Positions 52,521-63,518 are shown, numbered from the stretch's first letter. The stretch: DNA of 64,000 nucleotides from Micropterus salmoides (GCF_014851395.1 NW_024041150.1:49500183-49564182); one strand, 5' to 3'. Program-made: numbers and translations. The notes: generated from the sequence alone by a model not told the origin.

Positions 52521-53094
52521 TAATCCATATTGTCAGGTGTGGCATTTTACTCATGCTGACTGCATGGTGGCCACATACAGGGACAGGTAAATAATTTAAA
52601 AACAAAGCAGAATTTCAAGAAAATGTAAATGATTTGTATATTAGCCCAATTTTGAGTAATAAAAATAATCTTGTATAAATGTATGTAAAATCGTGTATGA
52701 CAGGGTTAATTCTTATGTAATTATGTATTACAGTAGTATGAGACATCATGTAGCACCTTATTTCTTCATGTGGCTGTTGTTTATTAATGAACTAGTAACA
52801 ATAATATTCAAAAAAACAGATAGTTTTACATAATTTATATAATTTCTTAACACATCTATCTAAAGAAACCTCATTTCTTGACTGGCAACTCTTCTATCTC
52901 ATAGATTACATCTTTGTCCTGTCTCAGGCACCACAGCTATACCGCTCACATGGATAGGGGAGGGAAAGTCAGCACTATATGTCACTAGAACTTACACACT
53001 TAACCTTTAAAGGGAACATCAGTATAAAAGTGTAAAATCCTTGACTGAGCTGATGGGGGGTTGTGAGGCAGCTGAGATGAGCTCCTTGGAGGTC
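52521..53094. other. 3' flank of SRCR gene 2
   Basis: Non-coding. It should hold the 3' UTR of gene 2. I do not see a clear AATAAA on the minus strand close to the stop codon. Confidence 0.45.
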
Positions 53095-53214
53095 CTACTC
53101 TGCTCCCTGAGCTCCTTCCTCTTCAGTCGACCCTCCTTCAGCTGCAGAAACACCCACGTTATAATAATCCAGCTCAATGTCCTCCTGCCTGCCCGGCTTC
53201 TGCCCCCTGCTGGC
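53095..53214 (-). CDS. gene 2 exon 8: cytoplasmic tail and stop
   Basis: Acceptor CTCCAG, then a phase 0 frame of 39 codons starting ASRGQKPGRQEDIELDYYNV and ending in a Gly/Glu-rich segment and TAG at 53097-53095. LDYYNV fits the ITIM pattern (I/V/L/S-x-Y-x-x-I/V/L), and YYN fits a Grb2-type YxN site. Confidence 0.8.
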   Translation of the reverse strand, partial: ASRGQKPGRQEDIELDYYNVGVSAAEGGSTEEEGAQGAE

Positions 53215-56200
53215 CTGGAGAGACATGACAGCACACATGAGAGTTAGTGCATCACTCCTCCTCTTCTTCAGGTCAGTAAACACAGACCGAGTGCTTCATC
53301 TCAGTCCTCTAAACAACAGACATGTGTCAGTACCTTATAGTAGAAACAAAGGGCAGCGATCACCAACAGCAGAGTCAGCGGCAGGACGACCACTTTGATG
53401 AGAAGACCTGTTGGATCTGATCAAACACATGGACAGTCATCACATCACACAACATCATGAGTCCATCAGCTCCTGTTAAACACAAACTGTAGTGACCTGA
53501 AATCTCCCAAAACCACTTCAGTCCGTCAGTAATCAACAGATATCTGAACGCAGAATCTGGAGGCAAGAGACAAGATTTTGGTATCGAAAGCTTCCTGGTT
53601 TTGGCTTGTTGTCCGAGTAGTATGGACCAATCATGTTTAAGCAGGCTTTGGCTTGGTGTCTGATTCTGGCCTATAGAAAACAAAACTCGATTTGTTTCCC
53701 TGACACACTAGGATGCAGGACCTCTGCATCTCGGAGTGGGAGTTAAACCCAGGCTTTGTTCACTGACTCCTGTGAGGACATGGTGGAGCAACCTGATGCA
53801 GGGTTTACTGCTTAGTTTAGCTAGCTCCCTGTTTGTGAGGAGGAGGGCGATGAGGACGGTGAAAATGATGTCACCCTACAGCAGATCTCCTCCTTATCTC
53901 TAGCGTTGGGAGTAACATGTTACAAAAGTAACAGTTACAGGAATGCATTGCCTTTTGTTGTAATGAAGTAATATATCACATTACTAAAAAAAAAAACAAA
54001 TCAGTAATATTCTACCCGTTGCAATCTCAGTAACGCGTGTTGCAACACATTTTGACCCGAAATTAAGTGGTGCTCTTTGCTCCGATGATCAGAAAGGGAG
54101 AAAAGTGCTCCGCAATTAAACGCCAGGCGCTCTATAGATAGTAACCATGGCAATGACTTCTGTGTGCTACACAACTGTAGCCTATTTAATTTAAGTTAAA
54201 ATTATAGGCTACATAAATTTACCTGATAGGCCTACATCTAGTTTTGCGGGGTTGCTCTGCCATACAAATTCCCTCGTGTTGATGTCCTATTTAGTAAACA
54301 TAGATTCTGGAAACTCACAAACAGCGAGGATCAGTCTCTCTTCCAATGACAACAACCAAATACAGAAATGCTGCAAGTAGCACAGAAGACAATTGAAACT
54401 GTTTTCAGGGACTTGCTACCAAAACGTACATGTTAGCTCAGTTTCCAGTGCGTTGTGGCCTGCAGGGCCACCGTACCTGACATCAGTCACAGAGTCAGTC
54501 AGAAACACAACATGCTTGGAAACTGTCAGCTGATCGTGTTCAGTCAGTTTGGACGGATCATCTTTTCCAAAGCTGCATGGAAACAGTCAGTGTGACGTTT
54601 CAGCTGCTCTGCTTCAGCTTACCTGAGACAGTGAGAGACAGCCGACGGCTCTCAGAGGTGAAGTCATGAGAAAAAACATGGAGGTGATAAACACAGCTGT
54701 AGCTTCCTTGGTGGGCGGGCTCTGCAGCAGGAAACAGGAAGTGGGCAGAGTGATTGACAGCTGGCTGGGTGTAGTTGTGTGATGTGATGGAGGAGGTGAA
54801 GGCGAGCTGGAAGGAGCCTCCTGGGTACTGTGGCTGGATGGAGCAGCTGATGGTGAAGGTGGAGCCACTGAAAACCTGAAACCCCTGCTGCTGGGCCTCT
54901 GAGGAAAGGAAGTGATGTCACAGGTCTGACACGAGTAACAAACATGGAGCAGAGCGATGACAGACTGTAAAAGGAGGGACTGGATCCACCTGGTGGGACG
55001 TCCCCAAACACAGAGACAGACAGACAGACAGGTTCCTCCAGGTGTGTCCTGTCAGGTGAAGCTTCCAGAAACAAGCCCACCTCTCTACACTTTAGGACGT
55101 CACTGTCCTGGAGAACTTTACAGTTCAGTCCAATGGAAACCACTGAGACACTGAGACAGAGGAGAGGACACACTGGAGACATTACTGTCATACATGATGT
55201 CATAGACGATGTCACTGATGGGCTCACCTGAGCAGGTGAGATCCAGGATGAAGGAAGAGGAATCTGATGATGCACACTCCCTCAGAGCAGATCCAGACTG
55301 AACACAGTCAGACCTGATCCACCACACAGGTCTGCGTGAGGACTCCTTTCTCTGTCCTACAGAAACAGCAGAGCCACAGTCCAGATCTCTACAGACAACA
55401 GCTGCTGTCGTCAGGGTCCAGACAGAGTAAATCACTGGTCTCCAGTCTCCCAGATGTTTCACCTCCAGTGTTCCTGCACAGCGACTGGCTCCTCCCACCA
55501 ACCTGACATCATCAGGCTCTGAACAGAAACCAGAGAGTCATCAGTAAAACAATAAAGTGAGTTTCATCAGAAGAGAAATGAACCAAATCAAAGCTGCAGC
55601 TCCTCTTCTACCTGAGCAGGTGAGTCCAACAGCTTTTCCAGGTGAGCAGGTGTTTCTAGCTGAGCCTGAGCTTCTACAGTCCAGGAGAGCAGACTCATGG
55701 CCTCCACACTGGAACTCTTTGGTCCACATCGGAGCCTCCACTTCTCCATAGAGCGCCCCCTGGAGGACTGAAGGAGCCCCACAGCCGAGCTCCCTACAGA
55801 CCACCTCTGCATCCTGCTGGTCAAAGTCAGCTTCACACACTGAGGACCACCTCTGGTTAGACTGGTTAGACTGGTTAGACTTCACCTCCAGTCTGCCTGA
55901 GCACAGACTAGTCCCGTCCAGCAGCCTGACAGAGTCTGGAGAGATAATAGAAGATGAAATAGAGATAAAGACACCAGAGACAAAATAAAAACATGTCATG
56001 AAACAACAATTCAGTGATTCAAACTGGACTCAGCACAACTCCAACATCAGTTCATCATTAACAACAGAACACGTCTTTCCAACAGCACAGACATTTACAT
56101 TTAATACTCTGTCACACTTGTTCTCCACGTCTGAACACTTTCAACATGTTTCCAAACAGCAGCACAACATCAACATCTGCAGATTTCTCTGATCTGTTCC

Positions 56201-59200
56201 TTCTGCTCAGGTTCTCCACAATCTTTGTTCTCCACACAAACCAGTTCAACACTTTTCTTTCTGTCTTAATTTTCCAAGAAGACCTGTGACCCAGAATAAA
56301 AACCTGGTTAGAAAATAATCCAACAACTCTCCCCGGTGTCATGTGACTCGTTAGTGTTACAAGGTTACAGCAGCAGAAAGTATTTTTCTGTAACAGTGGA
56401 CTCTACACTCCTGACCTATACTGACCAGCTGACATTCAGTGTTAGATTTGTGAGTAAAGTGGTGTAAATAACCAAACAATTTGTTGGCTTTGAACCAAAT
56501 AAGAGTCACAGAGGGGAGAGTCTGGCTGACACTGGAATGGCTATCCATGACAGTTTGAGATTAGTTTTTGCAAACTGCAGAGGTCAGCTATATGACAATG
56601 CAAGATAAAGATATTGAGAGAGAATAACCTACATAAAATATAGAATTATCATCATTGTGAAAAAGAAAAACCCTCCAGATTCTTAATTTTTTTATATCAG
56701 ATACTTTCAGGTTTTAGTAAAGTTGACCTATGCTGTTTGCATCTTTGATATCAATTCACTTCAATATGCTTTATTGGAATCAATAAATTGTTAGTTACAC
56801 AATTTGGCAGCAAATGTTTACATTTAGATTATAACACAGGAGCGATTCTAGTATCAGACCTTTAGGGGTGCTCAGCCCCTAATGAGAATATAGCATGCAT
56901 ACAATACTTTGCAAAAGTGTTCACTAATTGGTGGAGAGTATAGTTAGGCCTACTAGAGAGGAGCTGGTGCAGAGCGGAGCGGGTCGTGGAGCGGTTAGGG
57001 TCAGACAGCAGTGTGGAGCTGTAGGCTCGTGTTTACTCCCTCAGAGGAGGGAGGGTGTTAAAGTGTTTCCCTAATTTAAGTGTTCACTCTCGTGTTTTCA
57101 GTATTATTTCATTGTTAAAAAAACTTTTATTTTGGTTGCACAGAATCTGTGGAGTATAAATGATCTCTATTAGTATAATATTCTAACTGTAGGAGCCATT
57201 TATGTTTATTGTTGGCGTGATATTTTATTTTTCTTTGGATATATTTATATTAGTATTTTGGACACTGGGTGGCAGTGATTAGATGCACGTGGTTGTATAT
57301 AGAGGGCATAGGTGACAGGAAGTGGTAGGCACAGGTAGGGGGAGCACAAACAGTTCTGGCCAGACCACAGAGTCAGAATACACGCAAACAACTGGAAACA
57401 AGATAAGAAATCAACCGCTATGTTCATCTGTTTGTACTATTTACTGCTGCAATAAACCACAAACCTCATCTGCAATAATCTCTCTGGAAAATCATCTTGT
57501 GTGTCTGCTTAAAAACTTCCCTCCTACCTGTGCATGATGGCAAAGAGACTGGAAACAAAGCTAAAGGTAAAGCAAGGAAAAATTGCTATCATACTAACAT
57601 TAAATTAAAACTGATTTCATAGCCAGGCCTACTGTTAGCAGAGTTGGGCAGGAACTGTAATAATATTACTTTCTCATTTTACATTTACTCTTTTTCCAGA
57701 TAACTATTTACAAAACAGTAATATTATTACAGTTACTAATCCAAGTAACGCTGCAGTACTGACTTACTGAACGCATCATCCTTGGCATAAATACGCGACT
57801 GGGCGGCAGGTCAGCTGCACTGGACCTGATGTTATTCAAGTCAGCTGTTAGCCAACAAGCTAAAGTAAAGTAGAAGGAAGAATGGAGAATGATTGAGAGA
57901 GACGTTCGTAACTGTAATTATTGCCATAATTATAATTATTGCCATTTTGTTTTGGCCACCAGTCTAAAAACAGTGGAGGATCTAGTATGTAGTACAACAT
58001 TATTACATCAAATAAGAAGTGTAATGTTCATTTAATAGTACTGTTTAGTTGTAGTATATTGATTACTGTATTCATGATAATTTCATATAATATTATACTT
58101 TTTACAGTTTTTTTAACGACGCTGAAGTTAGCTTCCAATTCGCAGCTTCCGATTCTGCAGTTAAGGGGAAGTTAAGGAGAACTTCAGTGAAAGTTAACGT
58201 TGCTGAGCGACCGAATCTCCGTTTTTTGCACCTCTTACTGCTGTGAAAGCTGTTGTGCATTTTAGGCAAAGCCTTAACGCTGTCTGAAACACTTTTTTAG
58301 ATTTGAAATAACTTTCACTGCTTTTCTCCACATGTAGACCACATTAGACCAGGTCCAGATCCAAAACCACTATACCTAGAGCTCTCAAATCTGGACTAGA
58401 TTGTCCAAAGAGGCTAAAGTTTCAATCAAACATAGTTTCCTTTTTTCAATTTGTGAAAATACTTTAAAGGACATTTATCTGCTGTTTTCACATGTAGACC
58501 ACATTAGACCAGGTCCAGATTAATGGTCTGATTGGTTCTCATGTCTGAATTTGCAGCCCACCATCTGCCTCTCAAGCTGTCTTTGAAAATGGTTAACAGT
58601 TGAAAACATTCATTAGAAATTTAGAAAAGTTATGTGATAAATTACTTTGATGGAGTAACTGAAATAGTTAACCTAGACTACTGTTACATTTGAAATAGCG
58701 TAACTTGTAATCGGTAACCTATTACATTTCCACAGTTACCTTCCCAACACTGCCCACTGTTAATTTTTGTGGAATGTTTCCATTTAGAAAATCCATGTGC
58801 AAGAAACACAGTCTACATTGGTCTCTAATTTATTAATGCAGTAAATACTTGTCAATAATCAGAACCATTCATGCAGAACAGTTATGGTAGTTTATAGTCT
58901 TTACTCGTAAATCATTTTTCCTCTTTGCATGAATCTATTTTTATGGATAAATGCGAGTGAAATACTCTGTAGAGCCCTGCATCATCCATCCTGGCAACTG
59001 CTCCCCTCGTGCTGCTGTTCTTCTTGTTTTATTGGCGGGTGCCGTTGACTTCCTGTCTCTGTTACAGCTGATGTTCTAACGTTACATACTGCAACTGGCT
59101 TTACCGGAGGGGAACGTAGCAAACATTTCAAATACGCCCAGCGGCATTTTTAGAAAGGTTAAAATTACAGCAGAATAAAGGGAGGGTTGACAGGGTGTTC

Positions 59201-62200
59201 ATGCTGCTACCAGGGATGTACTGATGCTGAAATTCAGCCCTGGACTCTGAGATGGAGCGGACTTTTCTGTGAGTTTGCAGTTATTTTAATACTAATAGCC
59301 AGTGAGTCACACTAAGCAGGGAAATGTTGATATTGTTGCTGCTGGTCCAGGACAGCGTTGTTGCAAGCATGTGGTGTAAATCCTGCATGATGGAGGACGT
59401 GTACAGGTGTTGATATTGTTCTTCAGACTGTGATCATAGGCTGTAACCTGTCAGCATAAATCCTGTATAAGCTAAAGATGTTTCCTACAAATAATACCCT
59501 GGAATTCAAAACCTTAATGTGTGTGTGGTGTGGGGGACCTACAAGACAAATTGTCCAGGGGCCTCTGACTTCTTAATCCGGACCTGACCTCGGTACATTA
59601 CTGTCATAGATGATGTCACTGATGGGCTTACCTGAGCAGGTGAGATCCAGGATGGAGAGAGGAAATGATGATGCACACTCCCTCAGAGCAGATCCAGACT
59701 GAACACAGACAGACCTGATCCACCACACAGGTCTGAGTGAGGACTCCTCTCTCTGTCCTACAGAAACAGCAGAGCCACAGTCCAGATCTCTACAGACGAC
59801 AGCTGCTGTCTCCAGCATCCAGTCATAGTAATAGCTACTCACTGGTCTCCAGTCTCCCCGTTTCAGCTCCAGTGTTCCTGCACAGCGACTGGCTCCTCCC
59901 ACCAACCTGACAGGCTCTGAACAGAAACCAGAGAGTCATCAGTAAAGAAGTGAATTCTAGAGACTAAACTGATTCTGCTTCTGTGATTTTCTTTCTCTTT
60001 TCTTTCTCTCTTTACCTGTTGAGGTGTGTCGTCCTTCAGCCTGGAGTCCTGTGATTGGAGCACAGCCGTGGACAGAAAGAACAATCAGGTTGTTTTGTAA
60101 AGAACTTTCTATCAGCTCAGAAACACTCAGTGAACTCCCTCTGGACTCATGTTACCAGTTTACTGTAGGTGAGATCAGTGGTGGAAAGTAACAAAGTACA
60201 AATACTTACTGTACTTAAGTAGGTTTTTTTCGGTATCTGTACTTTACTTGAGTATTTTTAGTTGTTGCAACTTTTAACTTTCACTTCGCTACATTTCAAA
60301 ACCAAATGTCACATATTACATTCTGCACCAGACCTCGTTACATTGGTATTAGTCGCCTGTGCAGCACCTGAGTGGAGCAGCACTGAAAAACAAAACTGAT
60401 AAAGCCGACTCAGCGCGAATCAACTTCAGCCAGCTGATGCGACACGACATACGCAGTGACAGTCCAGCACAGAGCTGGACGGCCCCGCCTCACTTTCCTG
60501 TCAAAGGTGAACGTGAATGTTTGATGAGAGGATGAAGAGGGACTGTCCTTCTAGGCACGAGGAGAGAAAAAACTAAATGACACTCAGCCTAATGTGCAGC
60601 TGCAGTGAATCTGTCTGTCTGTCTGTCCTGCTAAGCAGCTGAGCAGCGCTGGTTTAAATTAAACTCACGCATTCAGCAAGAAACATCTGTGGACCAGTCC
60701 AGACAGGATGTGAGGGCACTCCTCATACATCATTTAAAAACAAGACAGTGAAGTTTAGTTACAACTCTGGACTGATGCATGATGGGAAGCAGTGGATTCA
60801 CACTGACTATTAAAATGTTGATTAGCTGGACAGACTGGGCAATATGGATGCACATGTCAGTAAATAATAAGCAGCACATATTCAGCCCAGTCATTTTATA
60901 ATATTATATATCTGAAAAGCCAGTTTGAATGGGCCTGATGCAGCTGATAATATTAATATATAGAAAATATCTAGAATTTACAGGGGCTGTGGTGCCGTTT
61001 GTCAGATTAGATGCTGGATCATCAGCCAGTACGAGCACAGCCAGAGATGTGCAGCCAGCATCAGATACAAGCAGCTCAGACTCTAATGGAACAGTTGCTG
61101 CTCCACCAAATGAGCCAGCAGATTGGCCCCCAGTCTAGAAGACTGGGAATCTAAAATATATAAAAGTTTCACGTTTTGACTTAAATTACGGACAGAAATG
61201 AACTTTCTCAGCATATTCTACCTTTCTGAGATGCTCCTGTAAGCCTACTTCATTTGATGTTCTTTTTATTGCTTTGTTTTAACTTGTGCACTATTTATGC
61301 CTGATATTCTTTTTCTAATTTGTTCTTCTGTACATTCTGTTTGAGCATCGTGGGAGGAGCCTGGGAACAGAATTGATTTGCCACTCTTCAGGACCATGGG
61401 GACTGAGCCGACCTTCTACGCCTCCTGACTCAAATCTGTTTGACCCCCGACCTCTGCTCTGAACATTGATCAGGTAAATGTTTTCTAACTTCATCTCATC
61501 TGAGTCGTGCTTTTGAGTCTTCATATCTGGGTCCAGAGACCAGCTGACCTATTAGGAACCTCTTATCAGGAGACAGTGGTTCAGCGATCGTGAGAAATAA
61601 GGGGGGTATCAACATGAAATGGAAGAAGTCAGATAATGAGTGTGTGCACGTCTTCCTTCATGTGGGCAACGTGATGATCCTATTTCTGCTAGCGTGACTA
61701 AAACCACACGTTATTATGCGTGATCACTTTAACTTTTATTACAGCCCAGGGGCCAAAGTACCATTTTTCAGAACAACCTGATTTTAAAAGATAATGTTTC
61801 AGACAGAGGTATATTTTAGCTGTGGTTACTAACTCACAGGTGTGGTCTATCAATATCAGGTGGTATTTTGTACAAATGTAGAACGACTTCCGTATAATTT
61901 CACGTTAAACACAAGTGGCACATTGTTACTGTGACCCCGTCAGCTGGGACAAAAGTAACACAACAATACAAGCTAGATTTTTTGTGTTACCCTTGTATTT
62001 AATAAATAAACATGACTGTGACCTTGTTAATGTGTAACTGCAAACATCTTTTGTCCTTTATCTTTAAAAAAAAATTAAATTAAATTTTATTTTAAATATT
62101 CAGTTTCAAAAGTATCCTGACAGCCCAAGCTTTAATTGTAAATGTGTGCACCTAAAACAGGGGGAAATGGTTAGGTGGAGACTGTTTATGAACCTGACCC

Positions 62201-63340
62201 ACAATAAAATAAGAATTTACTGATCCTGCACTGGAAATATTTGCACGTTGCAGCAGTTTCAGAAACAGTGAAAAAATGAAACATTGTTTAGAAAGATAGG
62301 ACAAAAATGTAAATAAACAATAAAATGATGATGAAAATTAAAAAGCTATTTACAGAATAGGCCTGTCAAATTTTACATGTCTGACTGATGCTCTTTTGTT
62401 CATGTGAGTTAGAAGCCTTGCAGCAGAGTTGCCTTAGACGGTGAAGTTCTTATTCAAACAAGTGAAAAGACAGTTACAGTGATCTAAAGGAGACCAATAA
62501 AAGCATGAATGATCCTCTCAAATTCAACCTCTGACACCAGAGCTCTTAGTTTGGATGTACAGTGTTTCTCAGTTGGAAGAAGCAGTTTCTAATTAGAGAG
62601 TCCAAAAAACTCTTTTTGTGAGCAGTTTGTTCTGTGAGAGGCCGTTTGGGGGGAAAATACTGAAAATGTTCACACCTCATAAACTGGGTCAGATAAGGTC
62701 TTTACACCTTATTTTTAGCTGTATGTCAGTTCTTTCCATTTAGGGGGAAAATACTGAAATTTTCACACCTCAAAAACTGGTCAGATAAGGTCTTTACACC
62801 TTAAATGTAGCTGTACGTCAGCTCTTTGACAGGAAAAAGCAGGCCCGATCTGTTTTTAGCTGGGACGTCATCTCACCGCGGACTTTACGCACTAATGAGT
62901 TTTCAGCTAAACTGAAGGTTGTGATGACGCTTTGTTTATTTGCCACAGGACAAACGCAGCAGTACTGATGATTTTGGACCGTCACAACCATCAATAAGCC
63001 CAGTTGTCATGGAAACAGTTATAGCACTTGCAAATATCAGGCTTCCCAGGAGCAGCAGGTGCAACTGATGGCACTCATACACAGATCAAACGTTTTTATC
63101 TTTCACTTCCAGTGTGTACGCAGCCTGTGTACATAATGTGGTCTCTTAAAAATTCTTAATTGGGACGATGATGCTTGATAACTTTTCAGCTCAGCTTTGA
63201 GCCAAGACATTTTTTACTCTTCAGTCAGTTCTTAGCAGTGTTCTTATGATTAATTCTGAGAAGCTTGATAAACACGTGGTGTTTAAAGTCCTACCTGAGC
63301 TCCACAGCAGCAGCAGCAGCAGCAGCAACAGGTGATCCAT
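53095..63340 (-). CDS. SRCR-Ig transmembrane receptor gene 2 (complete exon span)
   Basis: Eight minus-strand exons: 63340-63295, 60048-60016, 59916-59632, 55935-55612, 55518-55228, 54898-54623, 53416-53334, 53214-53095. Their lengths sum to 1458 bp, giving 485 residues plus stop with no internal stop. Every junction has AG/GT borders. All are phase 1 except the last, which is phase 0. Architecture: signal peptide, three SRCR domains (6-Cys, 8-Cys, 6-Cys), one Ig-like domain, a membrane helix and a 39-residue tail containing ELDYYNV. Known: group B SRCR receptors act at the surface of leukocytes or epithelia. Inferred: a membrane receptor that signals through its tail tyrosines. Closest named proteins would be the M130/DMBT1-like annotations of fish, but orthology cannot be settled here. 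Start chosen at the only ATG ahead of the poly-leucine core. Confidence 0.85.
53334..53416 (-). CDS. gene 2 exon 7: transmembrane segment
   Basis: An 83-bp exon, acceptor TGATCAG, donor GTACTG. It encodes DPTG, then a helix IKVVVLPLTLLLVIAALCF, and YYK at the cytoplasmic side. About 20 hydrophobic residues make a single-pass membrane anchor. Confidence 0.85.
53417..54622. other. intron between Ig-like and transmembrane exons
   Basis: Contains a GTTGGGAGTAACATGTTAC segment near 53906, like one end of a fish hAT-type nonautonomous element. No further exon recognised. Confidence 0.45.
54623..54898 (-). CDS. gene 2 exon 6: Ig-like domain
   Basis: A 276-bp phase 1-1 exon. The first Cys lies in STFTISCSI and the second in the hallmark QGSYSCVYH, followed by SRRLSLTVS at the G strand. 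N-glycosylation-type NYT and NHS sites are present. Length (92 residues) suits a C2-type Ig domain. Confidence 0.88.
54899..55227. other. intron
   Basis: Short intron with several open frames that are not supported as exons. A GACA repeat lies at about 55014-55030. Confidence 0.6.
55228..55518 (-). CDS. gene 2 exon 5: short SRCR domain (C1)
   Basis: A 291-bp phase 1-1 exon starting EPDDVRLVGGASRCAG and ending FILDLTCSG. Six cysteines with C2 and C7 missing. It carries VKHLGDWRPVIYSVW where other copies have a shorter loop. Confidence 0.87.
55612..55935 (-). CDS. gene 2 exon 4: long SRCR domain (C2)
   Basis: A 324-bp phase 1-1 exon with all eight group B cysteines (LCSG, SSVCEAD, EVVC, LGCG, EFQC, LLDC, RNTC, LTCSG). 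The NQSNQSNQ insert near residue 20 is a triplet-codon repeat and offers N-x-S-type sites. Nearly identical to gene 1 exon 13087-13410. Confidence 0.92.
55936..56930. repeat. duplicated intron block shared with 13411-14270
   Basis: See the gene 1 copy. Here an extra piece of about 190 bp near 56635-56820 is present that the other copy lacks (it holds CTTCAATATGCTTTATTGG). Confidence 0.8.
56933..57637. repeat. duplicated block shared with 18646-19007, with an inserted LTR
   Basis: The block matches gene 1 intron sequence up to CTAAC at 57187 and resumes after 57593. The left edge abuts the intron block above, so the 4.4 kb present between them in gene 1 is absent here. Confidence 0.85.
57188..57593. 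repeat. solo LTR with 5-bp target duplication
   Basis: About 406 bp starting TGTAGGAGCC, containing AATAAACC near 57452, and flanked on both sides by CTAAC (57183-57187 and 57594-57598). The paralogous intron at 18951-18980 has a single CTAAC and no insert, the empty site. The 3' edge ends ATCATA rather than a clean CA, so the last bases may have mutated. The superfamily (BEL or gypsy) is not settled. Confidence 0.8.
57638..58754. mobile_element. nonautonomous hAT-like element
   Basis: Left end GCAGAGTTGGGCAGG and right end CTTCCCAACACTGCC are imperfect inverted copies. Flanks TACTGTTA and CACTGTTA differ at one base in eight. No transposase. The start is also present in gene 1 at about 19010, so it predates the duplication. 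Confidence 0.6.
58755..59631. repeat. duplicated intron blocks shared with 20445-21480
   Basis: See the gene 1 counterpart. Matching parts are 58970-59170 and 59380-59560. The rest is non-coding. Confidence 0.75.
59632..59916 (-). CDS. gene 2 exon 3: short SRCR domain (D)
   Basis: A 285-bp phase 1-1 exon beginning EPVRLVGGASRCAGTLELK and ending ILDLTCSG. Six cysteines. A tyrosine run (SSYYYDW) sits in the loop where C2 is absent. First SRCR domain of gene 2. Confidence 0.88.
60016..60048 (-). CDS. gene 2 exon 2: mini-exon
   Basis: A 33-bp exon identical to 22918-22950, with AATCACAG acceptor and GTAAAG donor. It completes the signal peptide and N-terminus (LQAEGRHTST). Confidence 0.82.
60049..60964. 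repeat. duplicated first-intron block shared with 22951-23879
   Basis: Near-identical to the gene 1 first intron. No gene of its own. Confidence 0.85.
60965..61135 (+). pseudogene. hAT-related TTF-type protein fragment, shorter copy
   Basis: Same frame as 23880-24169 (VPFVRLDAGSS to EPADWPPV), cut at about 61135 where the sequence joins the block shared with 32580. The gene 1 copy continues for about another 110 bp. Confidence 0.45.
61145..61668. repeat. duplicated block shared with 32580-33115
   Basis: Close match with gene 1 first-intron sequence. In gene 1 more than 8 kb (hAT, LINE, gypsy) separates it from the preceding block; here the two are adjacent. Confidence 0.85.
61669..62389. 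other. intron, no recognised feature
   Basis: AT-rich and non-coding; not present in gene 1. Confidence 0.45.
62390..62835 (-). repeat. duplicated LINE fragment with internal tandem copy
   Basis: Matches 34195-34580. A segment of about 100 bp starting GGGGGAAAATACTGAAA occurs twice in a row (62650 and 62745) but once in gene 1. Confidence 0.75.
62836..63294. other. intron with inverted-repeat arm
   Basis: The block 62865-63035 is the inverted partner of 50265-50457. Nothing else recognised. Confidence 0.5.
63295..63340 (-). CDS. gene 2 exon 1: signal peptide start
   Basis: ATG at 63340-63338, MDHLLLLLLLLLWSSG, phase 1 donor GTAGG. The leucines come from a run of seven CTG codons plus CTG-TTG. 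Confidence 0.87.
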
Positions 63341-63515
63341 GTCCAGGTAGACCGTCTCTCTGGCCGTCCGCCTCTCTGCTCTGATCATCACGTGCTGTCC
63401 TCAGTGTAGATCTGTGTACAGGAAGAGGTGGAGCTTTACTGGAACACAGCTCATTCAGCTGGCTTTAGTTTCACAGGGAGGAGAGTCCTCGTCTGACTGA
63501 GTCTCTGTCACAGGA
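63341..63515 (-). promoter_or_regulatory. 5' UTR/promoter-proximal region of gene 2
   Basis: Conserved with 34984-35150 upstream of gene 1. No TATA box seen. Ets-like TCTTCCTGT (near 63420) and an ISRE-like GTGAAACTAAAG (near 63465) are present on the coding strand in both copies; either may occur by chance. Confidence 0.35.
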
Positions 63516-63518
63516 GAC

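Noticed and set aside
53375..53683. minus frame overlapping the transmembrane exon
   Set aside because: The frame differs from the spliced phase at the membrane exon, and no domain is visible in the upstream part.
54664..55275. 203-codon minus frame across the Ig exon region
   Set aside because: It is in the wrong frame for the Ig domain and reads through an intron; the spliced phase 1 frame shows the Ig cysteines instead.
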